Of a stretch of DNA of 39,709 nucleotides, positions 25,224-32,799 are shown piece by piece. The DNA is taken from assembly GCA_050999295.1 (NCBI GenBank), contig JBPCPI010000064.1, positions 1 through 39,709 of the forward strand, given 5' to 3'. The notes under the pieces are model-generated. The model was not told the DNA's origin. It made no database searches and saw only the letters and a list, made by a program, of their open reading frames with translations. This DNA comes from JACCQS01 sp050999295. GTDB taxonomy: Bacteria > Actinomycetota > Actinomycetes > Mycobacteriales > Geodermatophilaceae. A program made the position numbers and the translations under genes. Every line of letters starts with the position of its first letter. The stretch's first letter is position 1.

Positions 25224-25977
25224 AGCTGGTGCGGATCCACTGGCCGGGTTGCTGGAGCTCGACGGGGTTGCTGAAGCCGCCGACGAGGCGCGGCAGGCCG
25301 TTGACCGGCTGCTGGTCCACCGCGTGCTCCGTCGTCACATTCCGGCGGTGGCGGCGGAGTCGACAATCCGAGGTGCGCGAGCCGCAGCCGCCCTGTCCGG
25401 GGTGGACGTCCCGCTGGCTGAGCTCCGGTCGTCGGAGGCCGGTGACCCCGTCGTACGGGGGGCTGTCCGGGCGTACGCCGCGCTCGGCCCGATGGTTGCG
25501 ACCTTGCCCCGTGCTCCGGGGCAGGTGCTCGCCCGGCTGCACGCCCTGGCTGCCGCAGATCTGGTCTCACCGGATGAGCTCGGCCGCCCGCAGGCCCGCC
25601 CCGAGGTCGGTCAACGGCTCAGCGGACTCGGCCAACTCGTGACCGAGGCGACCGGTACGCCAGCCATCGTGCTCGCCGGGGTGGTCCATGGCGAACTCGC
25701 GGGTCTGGCTGCCTTCGGGTCGGCCGACCGAGTTGTGGCGCTGGCCGCGGCCCGGCTGACGCTGCGATCCCGCGGGCTGGACACCAACGCGGTCTCGGTT
25801 CCCGAGGTGGGTGCTCTGGACAGCGGGGCCGACTATTCGACGCTGTTGGGTGGCTTCGTCAGCGGCACGCCCGAGGGGCTGGGTGCCTGGTTGCGGTGGT
25901 GGGCCGAGGCGGTGGCCATTGGCGCCACCGAGGGCTTGGCCATCTGCGAGGCGTTGGCGCGCGACGGCAACCGCTGA
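25213..25977 (+). CDS. Fic-like protein, acs-linked
   Basis: A 254-residue, mostly helical protein of a family often listed as oxidoreductase in Streptomyces-type genomes, found near acs. The N-terminal half has AVDRLLVHRVLRRHIPAVAAESTIRGARAAAALSG. The middle VVHGELAGLAAFGSADRVVAL resembles a Fic core (H-x-F-x-x-G-N-G-R) in position but has lost the histidine-GNGR residues. SGTPEGLGAWLRWW follows. So AMP-transfer activity is unlikely, and no redox cofactor motif is seen. ATG 25213 is the only reasonable start and lies inside a large palindrome; no ribosome-binding site is visible. Confidence 0.7.
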   Translation: MINSAGADPLAGLLELDGVAEAADEARQAVDRLLVHRVLRRHIPAVAAESTIRGARAAAALSGVDVPLAELRSSEAGDPVVRGAVRAYAALGPMVATLPRAPGQVLARLHALAAADLVSPDELGRPQARPEVGQRLSGLGQLVTEATGTPAIVLAGVVHGELAGLAAFGSADRVVALAAARLTLRSRGLDTNAVSVPEVGALDSGADYSTLLGGFVSGTPEGLGAWLRWWAEAVAIGATEGLAICEALARDGNR

Positions 25978-25983
25978 CACCGC

Positions 25984-26043
25984 ACATTCTCCGGAGAAAG
26001 TCACCTCTGTTCGCCCGCTGACCGCACATTCTCCGGAGAAAGT
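25984..26043. repeat. ACATTCTCCGGAGAAAGT pair, 42 bp apart
   Basis: Two identical units at 25984-26001 and 26026-26043, with the perfect palindrome TTCTCCGGAGAA in each. The spacing is 42 bp and the spacer shares CCCGCTGA and ACCGCAC with the pair at 15964-16023. It starts seven bases after the stop of the Fic-like gene, where a terminator would be expected. Confidence 0.8.
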
Positions 26044-26090
26044 CACCTCAACAGGTTCCAGGTTCGGTACGCCGGGAGCGGCACAAAGAA

Positions 26091-26116
26091 CGGCGCCCCG
26101 CCGAAGCGGGGCGCCG
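26091..26116 (-). terminator. strong hairpin terminator
   Basis: CGGCGCCCCGC and its exact inverse form an 11 bp GC stem around a four-base loop, which reads TTCG on the minus strand. On the minus strand it is followed by TTCTTTGTG, a short T-rich tract, so it fits a terminator for leftward transcription. The only minus-strand material upstream of it is the gene-poor stretch 26117-26452. It could also stop rightward transcripts from acs and the Fic-like gene. Confidence 0.75.
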
Positions 26117-26345
26117 TCAGGGCACGGTGTGCCGGGCTACCAAGCGTGCACCTCGTTAGTCGCAGATCGGTCTGCTTCGCAGAGCCGCTCCGGAGTGCCT
26201 CTCGTGGCCGGTCGCGCGTGGGTACCCGGTGTGCCGTGCGCGGAGCGGTCCACGTCGCCGCGGACCAATCCGCACGTAGAGTTCTACGCCGGTGTCCCAA
26301 TGCGGCACAAGGGGTTACCTAAGATTGGAGCGAGTCCAAAGTGGG
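26117..26345 (-). other. possible untranslated transcript before the terminator
   Basis: About 230 bp without a convincing gene between the terminator at 26091-26116 and the palindrome pair at 26361. On the minus strand a TTGTGC box and, 18 bp on, TAGAAC make a moderate promoter near 26310-26280. Several short dyads follow. Two weak reading frames exist (39 codons from GTG 26277, and 85 codons from 26300 that read into the terminator), neither resembling a known protein. No known structured RNA family is recognised. Confidence 0.3.
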
Positions 26346-26360
26346 CGCAACATCCGCACG

Positions 26361-26419
26361 TTATGCGCATAAACGTGCGGAAATCCGGCCCGCGGCGGCA
26401 CGTTATGCGCATAACGTGC
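26361..26419. repeat. TTATGCGCATAA palindrome pair, inverted copy
   Basis: Palindromes at 26361-26372 and 26403-26414, 42 bp apart. The second is the centre of a perfect 22 bp palindrome (26398-26419). The spacer is the inverse of that in copy A (5050-5080), so the two elements lie in opposite orientation. Here the larger R1 body is absent. Confidence 0.85.
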
Positions 26420-26452
26420 GGAATGCGGGCCCATCGCGGAATGCCGGGCTCA

Positions 26453-26743
26453 TCAGTGCGGTGCGAGCACAAGGCCAGCCAGGGCAACGATGCCGACGGC
26501 TGCGAAGGCGATGACTGCCATGATGAGCCAGGCATCGGTCAGCGTGCCCACGGCAAGTGCCAGCAGGACCACCGCAATCGGCCCGCTGATCGACACCGCC
26601 GTTCCCAGCCGGCGGTTGCGGGCCGCCCGGGCATCCCGTGGGGGGCGCCCCGGCACGCGGGCGCCCTGGCCGAACAGCACTGCCGACACCGTTATGGCCA
26701 AGACGGCGAGCCAGGCCGCGGCCATCACCAACGTGTCGGACAT
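26453..26743 (-). CDS. small three-helix membrane protein
   Basis: A 96-residue protein with about three membrane helices: LVMAAAWLAVLAITVSAVLF near the start, VSISGPIAVVLLALAVGTL in the middle, and IMAVIAFAAVGIVALAGLVLA at the end. A basic loop (RPPRDARAARNRR) joins the first two and should face the cytoplasm. No family is recognised. ATG 26743 is eight bases after the stop of the HAD-IB gene, so they form an operon. Confidence 0.7.
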   Translation of the reverse strand: MSDTLVMAAAWLAVLAITVSAVLFGQGARVPGRPPRDARAARNRRLGTAVSISGPIAVVLLALAVGTLTDAWLIMAVIAFAAVGIVALAGLVLAPH

Positions 26744-26750
26744 GGCGGCC

Positions 26751-27542
26751 TCAGGCTGTCCGATCCCTGCGCTTGGCGGCGTACCAGGCGATTCCAGCCA
26801 CGGCCGCCCCGATGCCGAGCGCCGCACCGGTCACGGCAGGAACCCGACTGGCGCCGAAGCGGGAACGGAGGGTCACCGGCTTGGTGAACATCAGGACCGG
26901 CCAGCCACGGGCAAGCGCGATTTTGCGTAGACCACGGTCGGCATTGACAACGGTCGGGTGGCCGACGACCTCGAGCATGGGCAGGTCGGTGATCGAGTCG
27001 CTGTAGGCATAGCAGTCGGCCAGGTCGTAGCCCCGCTCCACGGCGAGGTCAGCGATCGCGGCCGCCTTGTTCGGCCCGTACGCGTAGTAGTCGATCTCGC
27101 CGGTGTACTTCCCCTCGTCGGCGACCATCCGCGTAGCGATGACGTGGTCTGCCCCGACCATCTCACCGATCGGGCCGACGAGTTCCAGTCCGCTGGTGGA
27201 CACGATGACGACGTCGCGGCCCTCGCTGCGGTGGGCTTCGATCAGTTCAGCCGCCTCGTCGTACACGAGCGGGTCCACGATCTCGTGCAGCGTCTCGTGG
27301 ACGATGTCGTGTACCTGGGCGACATCCCAACCGGTGCACATCGCGGTGATGTGCTTGCGCATGCGTTCGACCTGCTCGGCATCCGCCCCGGACACCATGA
27401 AGACGAGCTGGGCATAAGTGGATTTCAGCACCGTGCGCCGGTTCAGCAGACCGTTGTCGAAAAACGGCCGACCGAAGGCCAAAGTGCTCGACTTGGCGAT
27501 GATCGTCTTGTCGAGGTCGAAGAACGCGGCGGCTCGGCCCAC
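26751..27542 (-). CDS. HAD-IB family phosphatase (Rv3661-like)
   Basis: A 263-residue phosphatase of the HAD subfamily IB, related to phosphoserine phosphatase. The motifs are FFDLDKTII (nucleophile aspartate), VIVSTSG (motif II), the lysine in GPNKAAAI, and YSDSITDLPML (motif IV). The cap helices (about 20-110) are larger than in SerB. A C-terminal hydrophobic helix (VTGAALGIGAAVAGIAWYAA) suggests membrane attachment. Relatives act on phosphoserine or on phospholipid-type substrates, so the substrate is open. GTG 27542 lies six bases after TAAGCT (minus strand 27554-27549), a leaderless arrangement. It diverges from the tad locus, as Rv3661 does from Rv3660c. Confidence 0.88.
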   Translation of the reverse strand: MGRAAAFFDLDKTIIAKSSTLAFGRPFFDNGLLNRRTVLKSTYAQLVFMVSGADAEQVERMRKHITAMCTGWDVAQVHDIVHETLHEIVDPLVYDEAAELIEAHRSEGRDVVIVSTSGLELVGPIGEMVGADHVIATRMVADEGKYTGEIDYYAYGPNKAAAIADLAVERGYDLADCYAYSDSITDLPMLEVVGHPTVVNADRGLRKIALARGWPVLMFTKPVTLRSRFGASRVPAVTGAALGIGAAVAGIAWYAAKRRDRTA

Positions 27543-27605
27543 ACCCCGAGCTTAGATCGCGAAGATCGTACGTGCGGCTGCCGCGCCGCAACGAGGGCGG
27601 CGACT

Positions 27606-27634
27606 GCGTCCACAGGGGGCGGCCGTTCTCCACA
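27606..27634. promoter_or_regulatory. two TCCACA (DnaA-box-like) sites before the tad locus
   Basis: GCGTCCACA (27606-27614) and TTCTCCACA (27626-27634) match the TCCACA core of high-GC actinobacterial DnaA boxes and lie 20 bp apart. They sit in the 142 bp gap between the HAD gene and the first tad gene. The core is short, so chance matches are possible; the second pair at 31760-31810 makes them more notable. Confidence 0.3.
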
Positions 27635-27684
27635 ATCGATTCGCCCAGCCCGGAGCGGCGCGGTCCTGGTGCTCAACTTGGTCC

Positions 27685-28791
27685 GTGCGAGGAAGTCGCC
27701 GCGTTCGGCCAGCCGGAGCACCCGACGGCATCAGGCTACTGGTCGTCGGCCCGGACTCCGCCGTTCGCGAGGAGGTCCTGCGTCTTGCAGCAGCCACCGG
27801 AGTGCTCGCCCGAGCATGTGAGGTCGCTGATCTCGGCCACCCCGTCTGGTCCGGCCCCGACCTGGTCGTGATCGACTCGGCCTGTGCCGACAAAGTCAGT
27901 TCGGCACAGCTGGCCCGCCGGCCAGGGGTACTGCTCGTGACCACTGGCCGCCCGGGACCGGAACTGTGGTCCGCGGCGGTCGGTATCGGCGCCGAACAGG
28001 TACTCGAGTTGCCCGCCGGCCAGGCCTGGCTCGGCGAACGCCTCGCCGATCTCGCATCCGGAGCGGGGCCGCTGGGCACCCTGATCGCAGTCATCGGCGG
28101 CTGCGGGGGAGTGGGAGCCAGCACCCTGGCAACGGCGCTGGCCCTCAGTGCTGCCGGTTCGGGGCAGGAGCCCGTACTGATCGGGGCCGACCCGTGGGAC
28201 GGCGGCATTGACATCGCCCTGGGAGCCGAGGACGTACCGGGACCTCGCTGGCCCGACCTCGCCACGATCTCCGGACGGCTCTCCAGTACGGCCATTCTGG
28301 ACGGGCTGCCGCAGGCACATGGCGTGCGGTTTCTGAGTTCGGCACGCAGCCACCCGTCGCTGGTCCCGCTACCGGCCCTGTCGGCAGTGGTCACTGCCGC
28401 CGTGCGTACGGGCGGACCGGTCGTGGTGGATCTCCCACGCGGGGCACCCGATTCAGCACGGTGGGTCGGCGGTGCCGCGGATCTCAACCTTTTGGTTTGT
28501 CCGGCGACCGTTGCGGGAGCGCTGGCCTCCAGAGCACTGGCTGCCGAATTAGACTGGTCAGCAGGCTATTCGGGCATCGTCATACGTGCAGGACTCGGTG
28601 GCGACGTCGACGACGAGGCACTCGCGTCCGCTGTTGGCCTTCCGGTCATCCTTCGGCTCCGCGAGGAAACGCAGCTGGTCAGGGACAGCCGGCAGGGGGA
28701 ACCGCCGGGACGCCGCCGCCGCAGCAAGCTCGCCAAGTCCTGTGCCATGTTATGGGGCTTGGCCGAGGTTCGGCACGCGGAGGCCGCGTGA
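27685..28791 (+). CDS. CpaE/TadZ-like ATPase (Rv3660c/Ssd-type)
   Basis: A 368-residue protein with an N-terminal receiver-like domain (about 15-110, LLVVGPDSAVREEVLRLAA) and a MinD/ParA-type ATPase domain (about 128-330). The nucleotide loop is VIGGCGGVGASTLATAL, which lacks the signature lysine, as usual in CpaE proteins. DLPRGAPDSARW follows as the Walker B-type region. In tad systems this protein places the pilus machine at a site in the cell. The M. tuberculosis homologue has been called a septum-site determining protein. GTG 27685 is the chosen start; no clear ribosome-binding site is seen. It overlaps tadA by four bases. Confidence 0.9.
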   Translation: MRGSRRVRPAGAPDGIRLLVVGPDSAVREEVLRLAAATGVLARACEVADLGHPVWSGPDLVVIDSACADKVSSAQLARRPGVLLVTTGRPGPELWSAAVGIGAEQVLELPAGQAWLGERLADLASGAGPLGTLIAVIGGCGGVGASTLATALALSAAGSGQEPVLIGADPWDGGIDIALGAEDVPGPRWPDLATISGRLSSTAILDGLPQAHGVRFLSSARSHPSLVPLPALSAVVTAAVRTGGPVVVDLPRGAPDSARWVGGAADLNLLVCPATVAGALASRALAAELDWSAGYSGIVIRAGLGGDVDDEALASAVGLPVILRLREETQLVRDSRQGEPPGRRRRSKLAKSCAMLWGLAEVRHAEAA

Positions 28792-29870
28792 ACGTCGACC
28801 TGATCGTGGACCGAGTACGTACGAAATTGGCGAGCCTCGATGTGCCGGCCGGCCGAGCCCGAGTCGCTGAGCTCGTCCGGGTCGAGGCGGGGTCGCTCAT
28901 CGACGACGCGGACCTGCTCTCGCTGATTCGCGCAGCAGAGGATGAACTGGTCGGCGCCGGACCGCTGGAACCCCTGCTGCGTCGCGCCGGCGTGACCGAC
29001 GTGCTCGTCAACGGTCCGGACGACGTCTGGGTCGACACCGCGGACGGACTGGTCCGCACCGAGGTGCGCTTCGCTGATTCGGCCGCGGTCCGCAGGCTCG
29101 CCCAGCGGCTCGCCACCCTGGCCGGTCGCCGGCTGGACGACGCGACACCGTGGGTGGATGCGACGCTGCCCGACGGAACTCGGCTGCATGCTGTCCTTCC
29201 ACCGATCGCAGCCGACTGCCCGAGCATCTGCCTGCGGGTGCTGGGCCGGCGTCAGTTCTCCTTCGCCGACCTGGTCGAGCTGCGCACGGTCCCCCGTCCA
29301 GCTGCCGCGGTGCTGGAGAACCTGATCGCTGATCGGCGCTCCTTTCTGGTCACCGGCGGCACCGGATCGGGGAAGACCACGCTGCTGGGAGCTCTACTGT
29401 CCCTGGTTCCTGACCACGAGCGGCTGGTTCTCGTCGAGGACGCGCCGGAGCTGGCACCCGTCCATCCACATGTGGTTCGACTGCTGGCCAGAGCGCCCAA
29501 TGTCGAGGGCGCCGGTGCGGTCACCCTCCGGGACCTGGTGCGTCAGGCGCTGCGGATGCGGCCCGATCGGGTCGTGGTGGGTGAGGTACGCGGCGCCGAA
29601 GTGGCTGATCTGCTGTGCGCGCTCAACACCGGCCACGAAGGCGGATGCGGGACGGTGCACGCCAACTCGCCGGCCGAGGTGCCGGCCCGACTGGAAGCAC
29701 TGGGCGCGATGGGTGGTCTGGACCGGGCCGGCGTGCACAGTCAGCTGGTGGCCGGCCTGGATGCAGTCGTGCATCTGACCAGGACCAGGTACGGCAGAAC
29801 GGTTTCCGAGATCGCCGAGTTCGAGCTTGTCGGGCAGGCATTGCGGGTCCAGACGGTGTGGTCGTGCTGA
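28788..29870 (+). CDS. tadA: Flp pilus assembly ATPase TadA/CpaF
   Basis: The motor ATPase that powers pilus assembly, 360 residues long. The N-terminal domain (about 1-120) includes LLRRAGVTDVLVNGPDDVWVD. The core has GGTGSGKTTLLGALL (Walker A), the LVEDAPEL aspartate-box region, VVVGEVRGAEVADLL (Walker B) and the histidine box GHEGGCGTVHANSP. All catalytic motifs are present. GTG 28788 overlaps the CpaE-like stop (GTGA), and a longer frame upstream is antisense-like extension and is dropped. The stop overlaps the tadB start. Confidence 0.93.
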   Translation: MNVDLIVDRVRTKLASLDVPAGRARVAELVRVEAGSLIDDADLLSLIRAAEDELVGAGPLEPLLRRAGVTDVLVNGPDDVWVDTADGLVRTEVRFADSAAVRRLAQRLATLAGRRLDDATPWVDATLPDGTRLHAVLPPIAADCPSICLRVLGRRQFSFADLVELRTVPRPAAAVLENLIADRRSFLVTGGTGSGKTTLLGALLSLVPDHERLVLVEDAPELAPVHPHVVRLLARAPNVEGAGAVTLRDLVRQALRMRPDRVVVGEVRGAEVADLLCALNTGHEGGCGTVHANSPAEVPARLEALGAMGGLDRAGVHSQLVAGLDAVVHLTRTRYGRTVSEIAEFELVGQALRVQTVWSC

Positions 29871-30823
29871 CTCAGACCCTCAGCCAGGCAGCTGCGCTGG
29901 CACTCATCGCGGCGGCCCTGCTGGCCTGGCCATGCTCACCGGCAGCCGTCCGGCTGGCGAGCGCGGTGGCCACCGCCATGGGCGCCGCGGGAGAGTCGTC
30001 GGCGCGGCTGACGACGGATCGGAGGGCACTGCCCGAGTGGGTCCGATCCCGGTGGCTGGTCCCATCATTGGCCGGCGCGGCGGTGGCTGTCCTGGCCCAG
30101 ATCTGGTCCTGGCCGGTGGCCATGGTCGCGGTCGCAGTGGCCGTGACCGCCGGGCGAGCGTTGCTTCGAGCTCGCTACGAACGGGCCGTTGTGCGCGCCG
30201 ATCAGGCCGCCGTCGAGGGACTCGGTGTCCTCGTCGCGGAACTGCGTGCCGGGCGCTCAGGCGGGGAAGCGCTTGCGGTCGCGGGTCGACACTGCGGCCA
30301 TCCGGTGGTCGGTGCGGAGCTGAGCCGATTGGGCCGTTCGGTGCGGCTCGGTGATCGCCTGGCGGGCGGTGCCGACAGCGACCAGGCGCCTGCAACTCCC
30401 GAGGCGACCTCATCCCCTGGTCGTGCCGCGGTCATGGAGCGATTCAGGCGCGGGTCCGTCGGCCGAGGGCCTGCCAACCGCTCCGAGTGGCGGGCGCGAC
30501 TGGTCGACGGCTTGCGCCTGAGTCAAGCCTCTGGTTGCGCTCTGGCCGACGTTGTCGCTGCGGTGGAGTCGGATCTGGCCAGCCGTGGCCACCAGCGCGC
30601 CGACCTGCGCGCTGCTGCCGCCGGCCATCGCGCAACCGTCGCCCTCCTGGCCGGGCTGCCGATACTCGGGCTCGCGATGGGCAGCGGGATCGGCGCCGAG
30701 CCGGTCGAGGTCCTGACCTCTACGCCGATCGGGCACGTCCTCCTGCTGACCGGGGTGGCCCTCGAACTCCTCGGGCTGGCATGGAGCCGGGGGATCACGG
30801 GTCGAGCGATTCGCGACGGGTGA
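29864..30823 (+). CDS. tadB: Flp pilus platform protein TadB-like
   Basis: A 319-residue inner-membrane protein of the type II secretion F (GspF) family. Two helices lie near the N-terminus (about 8-25 and 62-90), a GspF domain core follows with GLGVLVAELRAGRSGGEAL and RLSQASGCALADVVAAV, and two C-terminal helices end the protein (about 255-275 and 285-305). A low-complexity insert rich in serine, alanine and proline sits between the two halves. It should pair with TadC to form the platform on which TadA acts. GTG 29864 is preferred over GTG 29858; both overlap tadA. Confidence 0.85.
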   Translation: MLTQTLSQAAALALIAAALLAWPCSPAAVRLASAVATAMGAAGESSARLTTDRRALPEWVRSRWLVPSLAGAAVAVLAQIWSWPVAMVAVAVAVTAGRALLRARYERAVVRADQAAVEGLGVLVAELRAGRSGGEALAVAGRHCGHPVVGAELSRLGRSVRLGDRLAGGADSDQAPATPEATSSPGRAAVMERFRRGSVGRGPANRSEWRARLVDGLRLSQASGCALADVVAAVESDLASRGHQRADLRAAAAGHRATVALLAGLPILGLAMGSGIGAEPVEVLTSTPIGHVLLLTGVALELLGLAWSRGITGRAIRDG

Positions 30824-30826
30824 GTC

Positions 30827-31741
30827 ATGGTCTGGGCGCATAACTCCCCGGCGCTGGTCCCGCTGCTGTTGTGCGTTGCCCTGTTGCTCTGGCCGGCGCC
30901 GAACGCGGTCGCCCGGAATCGACTGCGTCGTCTGGCGCCGCCAGCTGACCCAGTGCGTCCTGGCCGCGGTCCCGGATCGCCGGCGTACGCCGCGGGTGGG
31001 CCCGTCGCCGTGACGTCGGATGGAGCGGGCAGTGGCGCTGGCGTACGGCGGCGGGCGATGGTCTTCGCCGGGCTTGCGGGCTCGGCTGTGCTGGCCAGCT
31101 TCCCGTCGGTGGTCGGCGGCCTGATCGCAGTTGCCGTGACGGGCAGTTGCTACGTCGTGCTGGGCGGCCTCTCTTCAGCGAGGTGGCCCAGTTCTCGTGG
31201 TCTCATTTGGCTGTCCCGGATCCGGTGGCCGGATGGGCGATCAGGGCGCGAACGGGTCCTCGACGGGACCCTGCCGTTCGCGATCGATCTGCTGGCGGTG
31301 TGTCTACGGGCGGGAATGCCCACCTCCTCGGCCATGCGATCGGTGGCCAGCAATCTGCGTGGCTCGGATGCCGGCCAGCCGGACCGCGCTGCGGGGCCAT
31401 CCGGGGTTCCCGGAGTGTGTGCCGTCCTTGCCCATGTTGCCGCGGCCAGTGAACTCGGCAGCGAACCGGCCTCGGCTTGGTCGAAGTGGCTCGGCCACCC
31501 CGCGTACGGGCCCCTCGCCCGGGCTCTCGTCGTCACCGGCGAGTCGGGCAGCGCGGTGGCGGCTCGTCTGGAGGGGGTCTCCGACCAACTGCGCGTCACA
31601 GCTGGTCAGCAGGCGGTGGTCCGGGCACAGCGAGCCGGTGTTGCGCTCATGGCGCCGCTGGGCCTGTGTTTCCTCCCCGCGTTCGTGTGCCTCGGGGTGG
31701 TACCGGTCGTGGTCGGAATCGCGGGTCGGGTCTTCGGTTGA
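30827..31741 (+). CDS. tadC: Flp pilus platform protein TadC-like
   Basis: A 304-residue partner of TadB, also of the GspF family. Helices lie at about 8-24, 78-112 and at the C-terminal end (LMAPLGLCFLPAFVCLGVVPVVVGI). The GspF core shows LPFAIDLLAVCLRAGMPTSSAMRSVA and YGPLARALVVTGESGSAVAARLE. ATG 30827 follows the tadB stop by three bases. It is shorter than proteobacterial TadC, as usual in actinobacteria. Confidence 0.88.
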   Translation: MVWAHNSPALVPLLLCVALLLWPAPNAVARNRLRRLAPPADPVRPGRGPGSPAYAAGGPVAVTSDGAGSGAGVRRRAMVFAGLAGSAVLASFPSVVGGLIAVAVTGSCYVVLGGLSSARWPSSRGLIWLSRIRWPDGRSGRERVLDGTLPFAIDLLAVCLRAGMPTSSAMRSVASNLRGSDAGQPDRAAGPSGVPGVCAVLAHVAAASELGSEPASAWSKWLGHPAYGPLARALVVTGESGSAVAARLEGVSDQLRVTAGQQAVVRAQRAGVALMAPLGLCFLPAFVCLGVVPVVVGIAGRVFG

Positions 31742-31759
31742 GGCACCTGACAGGACCGG

Positions 31760-31810
31760 TTGTCCACAACGGTCAAAGGAGGCGAAGCACACGGCTCTGC
31801 GCTGTCCACA
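31760..31810. promoter_or_regulatory. two DnaA-box-like sites before the prepilin gene
   Basis: TTGTCCACA at 31760-31768, an exact match to the preferred Streptomyces DnaA box, and CTGTCCACA at 31802-31810. They are 42 bp apart in the 163 bp gap between tadC and the prepilin gene. The first lies in a small dyad (ACCGGTTGT / ACAACGGT). They may affect expression of the pilin genes. Function is inferred only. Confidence 0.35.
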
Positions 31811-31904
31811 GAAGTCCGAAACCGCCACCGGCATCTGGAATTCAGCCGCAAGCTGACAGCGCGGACACGGTGTCTGCGGGTACGTCGAAGAAGGGAGGGC
31901 TGAC

Positions 31905-32180
31905 ATGTCGAAGCCGGTCGTCGTTGTAGCCCGGTTCATGTCGAGCCTCGGCACGGTAGCGGTACTCGGCTGCCTTGCCATCCGCGCCGCAGCGGGCAAC
32001 GCCTTGCGTGGACGGTGGCGGTCCAACGGAGGCGACGCCGGGATGAGTACGGCCGAGTACGCGGTCGGGACCATTGCAGCCTGTGCTTTCGCCGCGGTGC
32101 TGTATCAGGTGGTGACGGGTGACTCGATCGTCTCGGCGCTGCAGGATCTCATCGACTCGGCGCTCTCGACGCTGTCCTGA
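31905..32180 (+). CDS. DUF4244 Flp-type prepilin
   Basis: A 91-residue small protein, probably the major pilin. After a long leader (about 46 residues) the sequence GDAG-MSTAEYAVGTIAACAFAAVLY has a prepilin peptidase site: cleavage after glycine, glutamate at +5 and then a hydrophobic helix. The mature part is short (about 45 residues) and ends LIDSALSTLS. The leader contains its own hydrophobic stretch (TVAVLGCLAIRAAAG), unusual for Flp pilins but common in DUF4244 proteins. ATG 31905 has GGGAGGG six bases upstream, the strongest ribosome-binding site of the locus, which fits high expression. A prepilin peptidase is not in this window. Confidence 0.85.
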   Translation: MSKPVVVVARFMSSLGTVAVLGCLAIRAAAGNALRGRWRSNGGDAGMSTAEYAVGTIAACAFAAVLYQVVTGDSIVSALQDLIDSALSTLS

Positions 32181-32186
32181 CCGGCC

Positions 32187-32759
32187 ATGCCCATCGTCAG
32201 CGCGGCGGTTCGGGTCGCCTTGCTCGTCCGGGCGTATCGCGCGCCCACGACCAGGGCGAGATCGACTGCCGTCGTGCGCCTGGCCGCTGCGCGGCGGCCG
32301 GACGCGTCGGTGCGCGGACTCGACGAAGCGGGAATGGTGACCGCCGAGACTGCCGTCGTGCTTCCGGTGCTGGTATTCGTGCTGGCTGCCGCGTTGGCTG
32401 CGGTATCAGTGGTGACTGCGCAACTGCGCTGTACGGACGCCGCTCGCGAAGGTGCCCGTGCCGCGGCCCGAGGTGAATCGGGTGCGGCGGTCCGGGAAAT
32501 CAGCGCCGCCTTCGCACCGGAGTCGAGCGTGGTGTCGGTGAATCAGGACGAGGAGACCGTCACCGTCGAAGTCAGCGCAGCTGTCCCGCTGTTTCCTGGA
32601 CTGGGTCCGTCGATCACGGTGTCCGACACCGCGACCGCCGCCCTCGAACCTGGGGTCGAGGCGGCCGCTGCTCCGTTTGCACTGCGCTTCGGAGGGGCGC
32701 GGCCGGGGCTTGAGCACCTGACCGGCCTGCGCGCCGGGGACCCCCCTGCGCCACCATGA
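32187..32759 (+). CDS. TadE-like minor pilin
   Basis: A 190-residue pseudopilin. After a basic leader of about 48 residues, DEAGMVTAETAVVLPVLVFVLAAALAAVSVV gives the TadE signature, a glutamate followed by a hydrophobic helix. RCTDAAREGARAAARGES follows, typical of the family, then a beta-rich outer part (VTVEVSAAVPLFPGL). In tad systems TadE proteins are processed and help start or cap the pilus. The C-terminal tail after about residue 160 is alanine- and proline-rich. ATG 32187 lies six bases after the prepilin stop. Confidence 0.85.
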   Translation: MPIVSAAVRVALLVRAYRAPTTRARSTAVVRLAAARRPDASVRGLDEAGMVTAETAVVLPVLVFVLAAALAAVSVVTAQLRCTDAAREGARAAARGESGAAVREISAAFAPESSVVSVNQDEETVTVEVSAAVPLFPGLGPSITVSDTATAALEPGVEAAAAPFALRFGGARPGLEHLTGLRAGDPPAPP

Positions 32760-32799
32760 CCGTCCTCCGCCAGCCACTCCGGGCCGGTACCTCTGGCGC

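Noticed and set aside
26043..26300. 85-codon minus-strand frame
   Set aside because: It reads through the strong terminator hairpin and a repeat unit, and has no family features or ribosome-binding site.
26117..26345. tmRNA, 6C RNA or c-di-AMP riboswitch
   Set aside because: No tag-peptide frame or tRNA-like ends, no C-rich loops, and no riboswitch consensus could be found.
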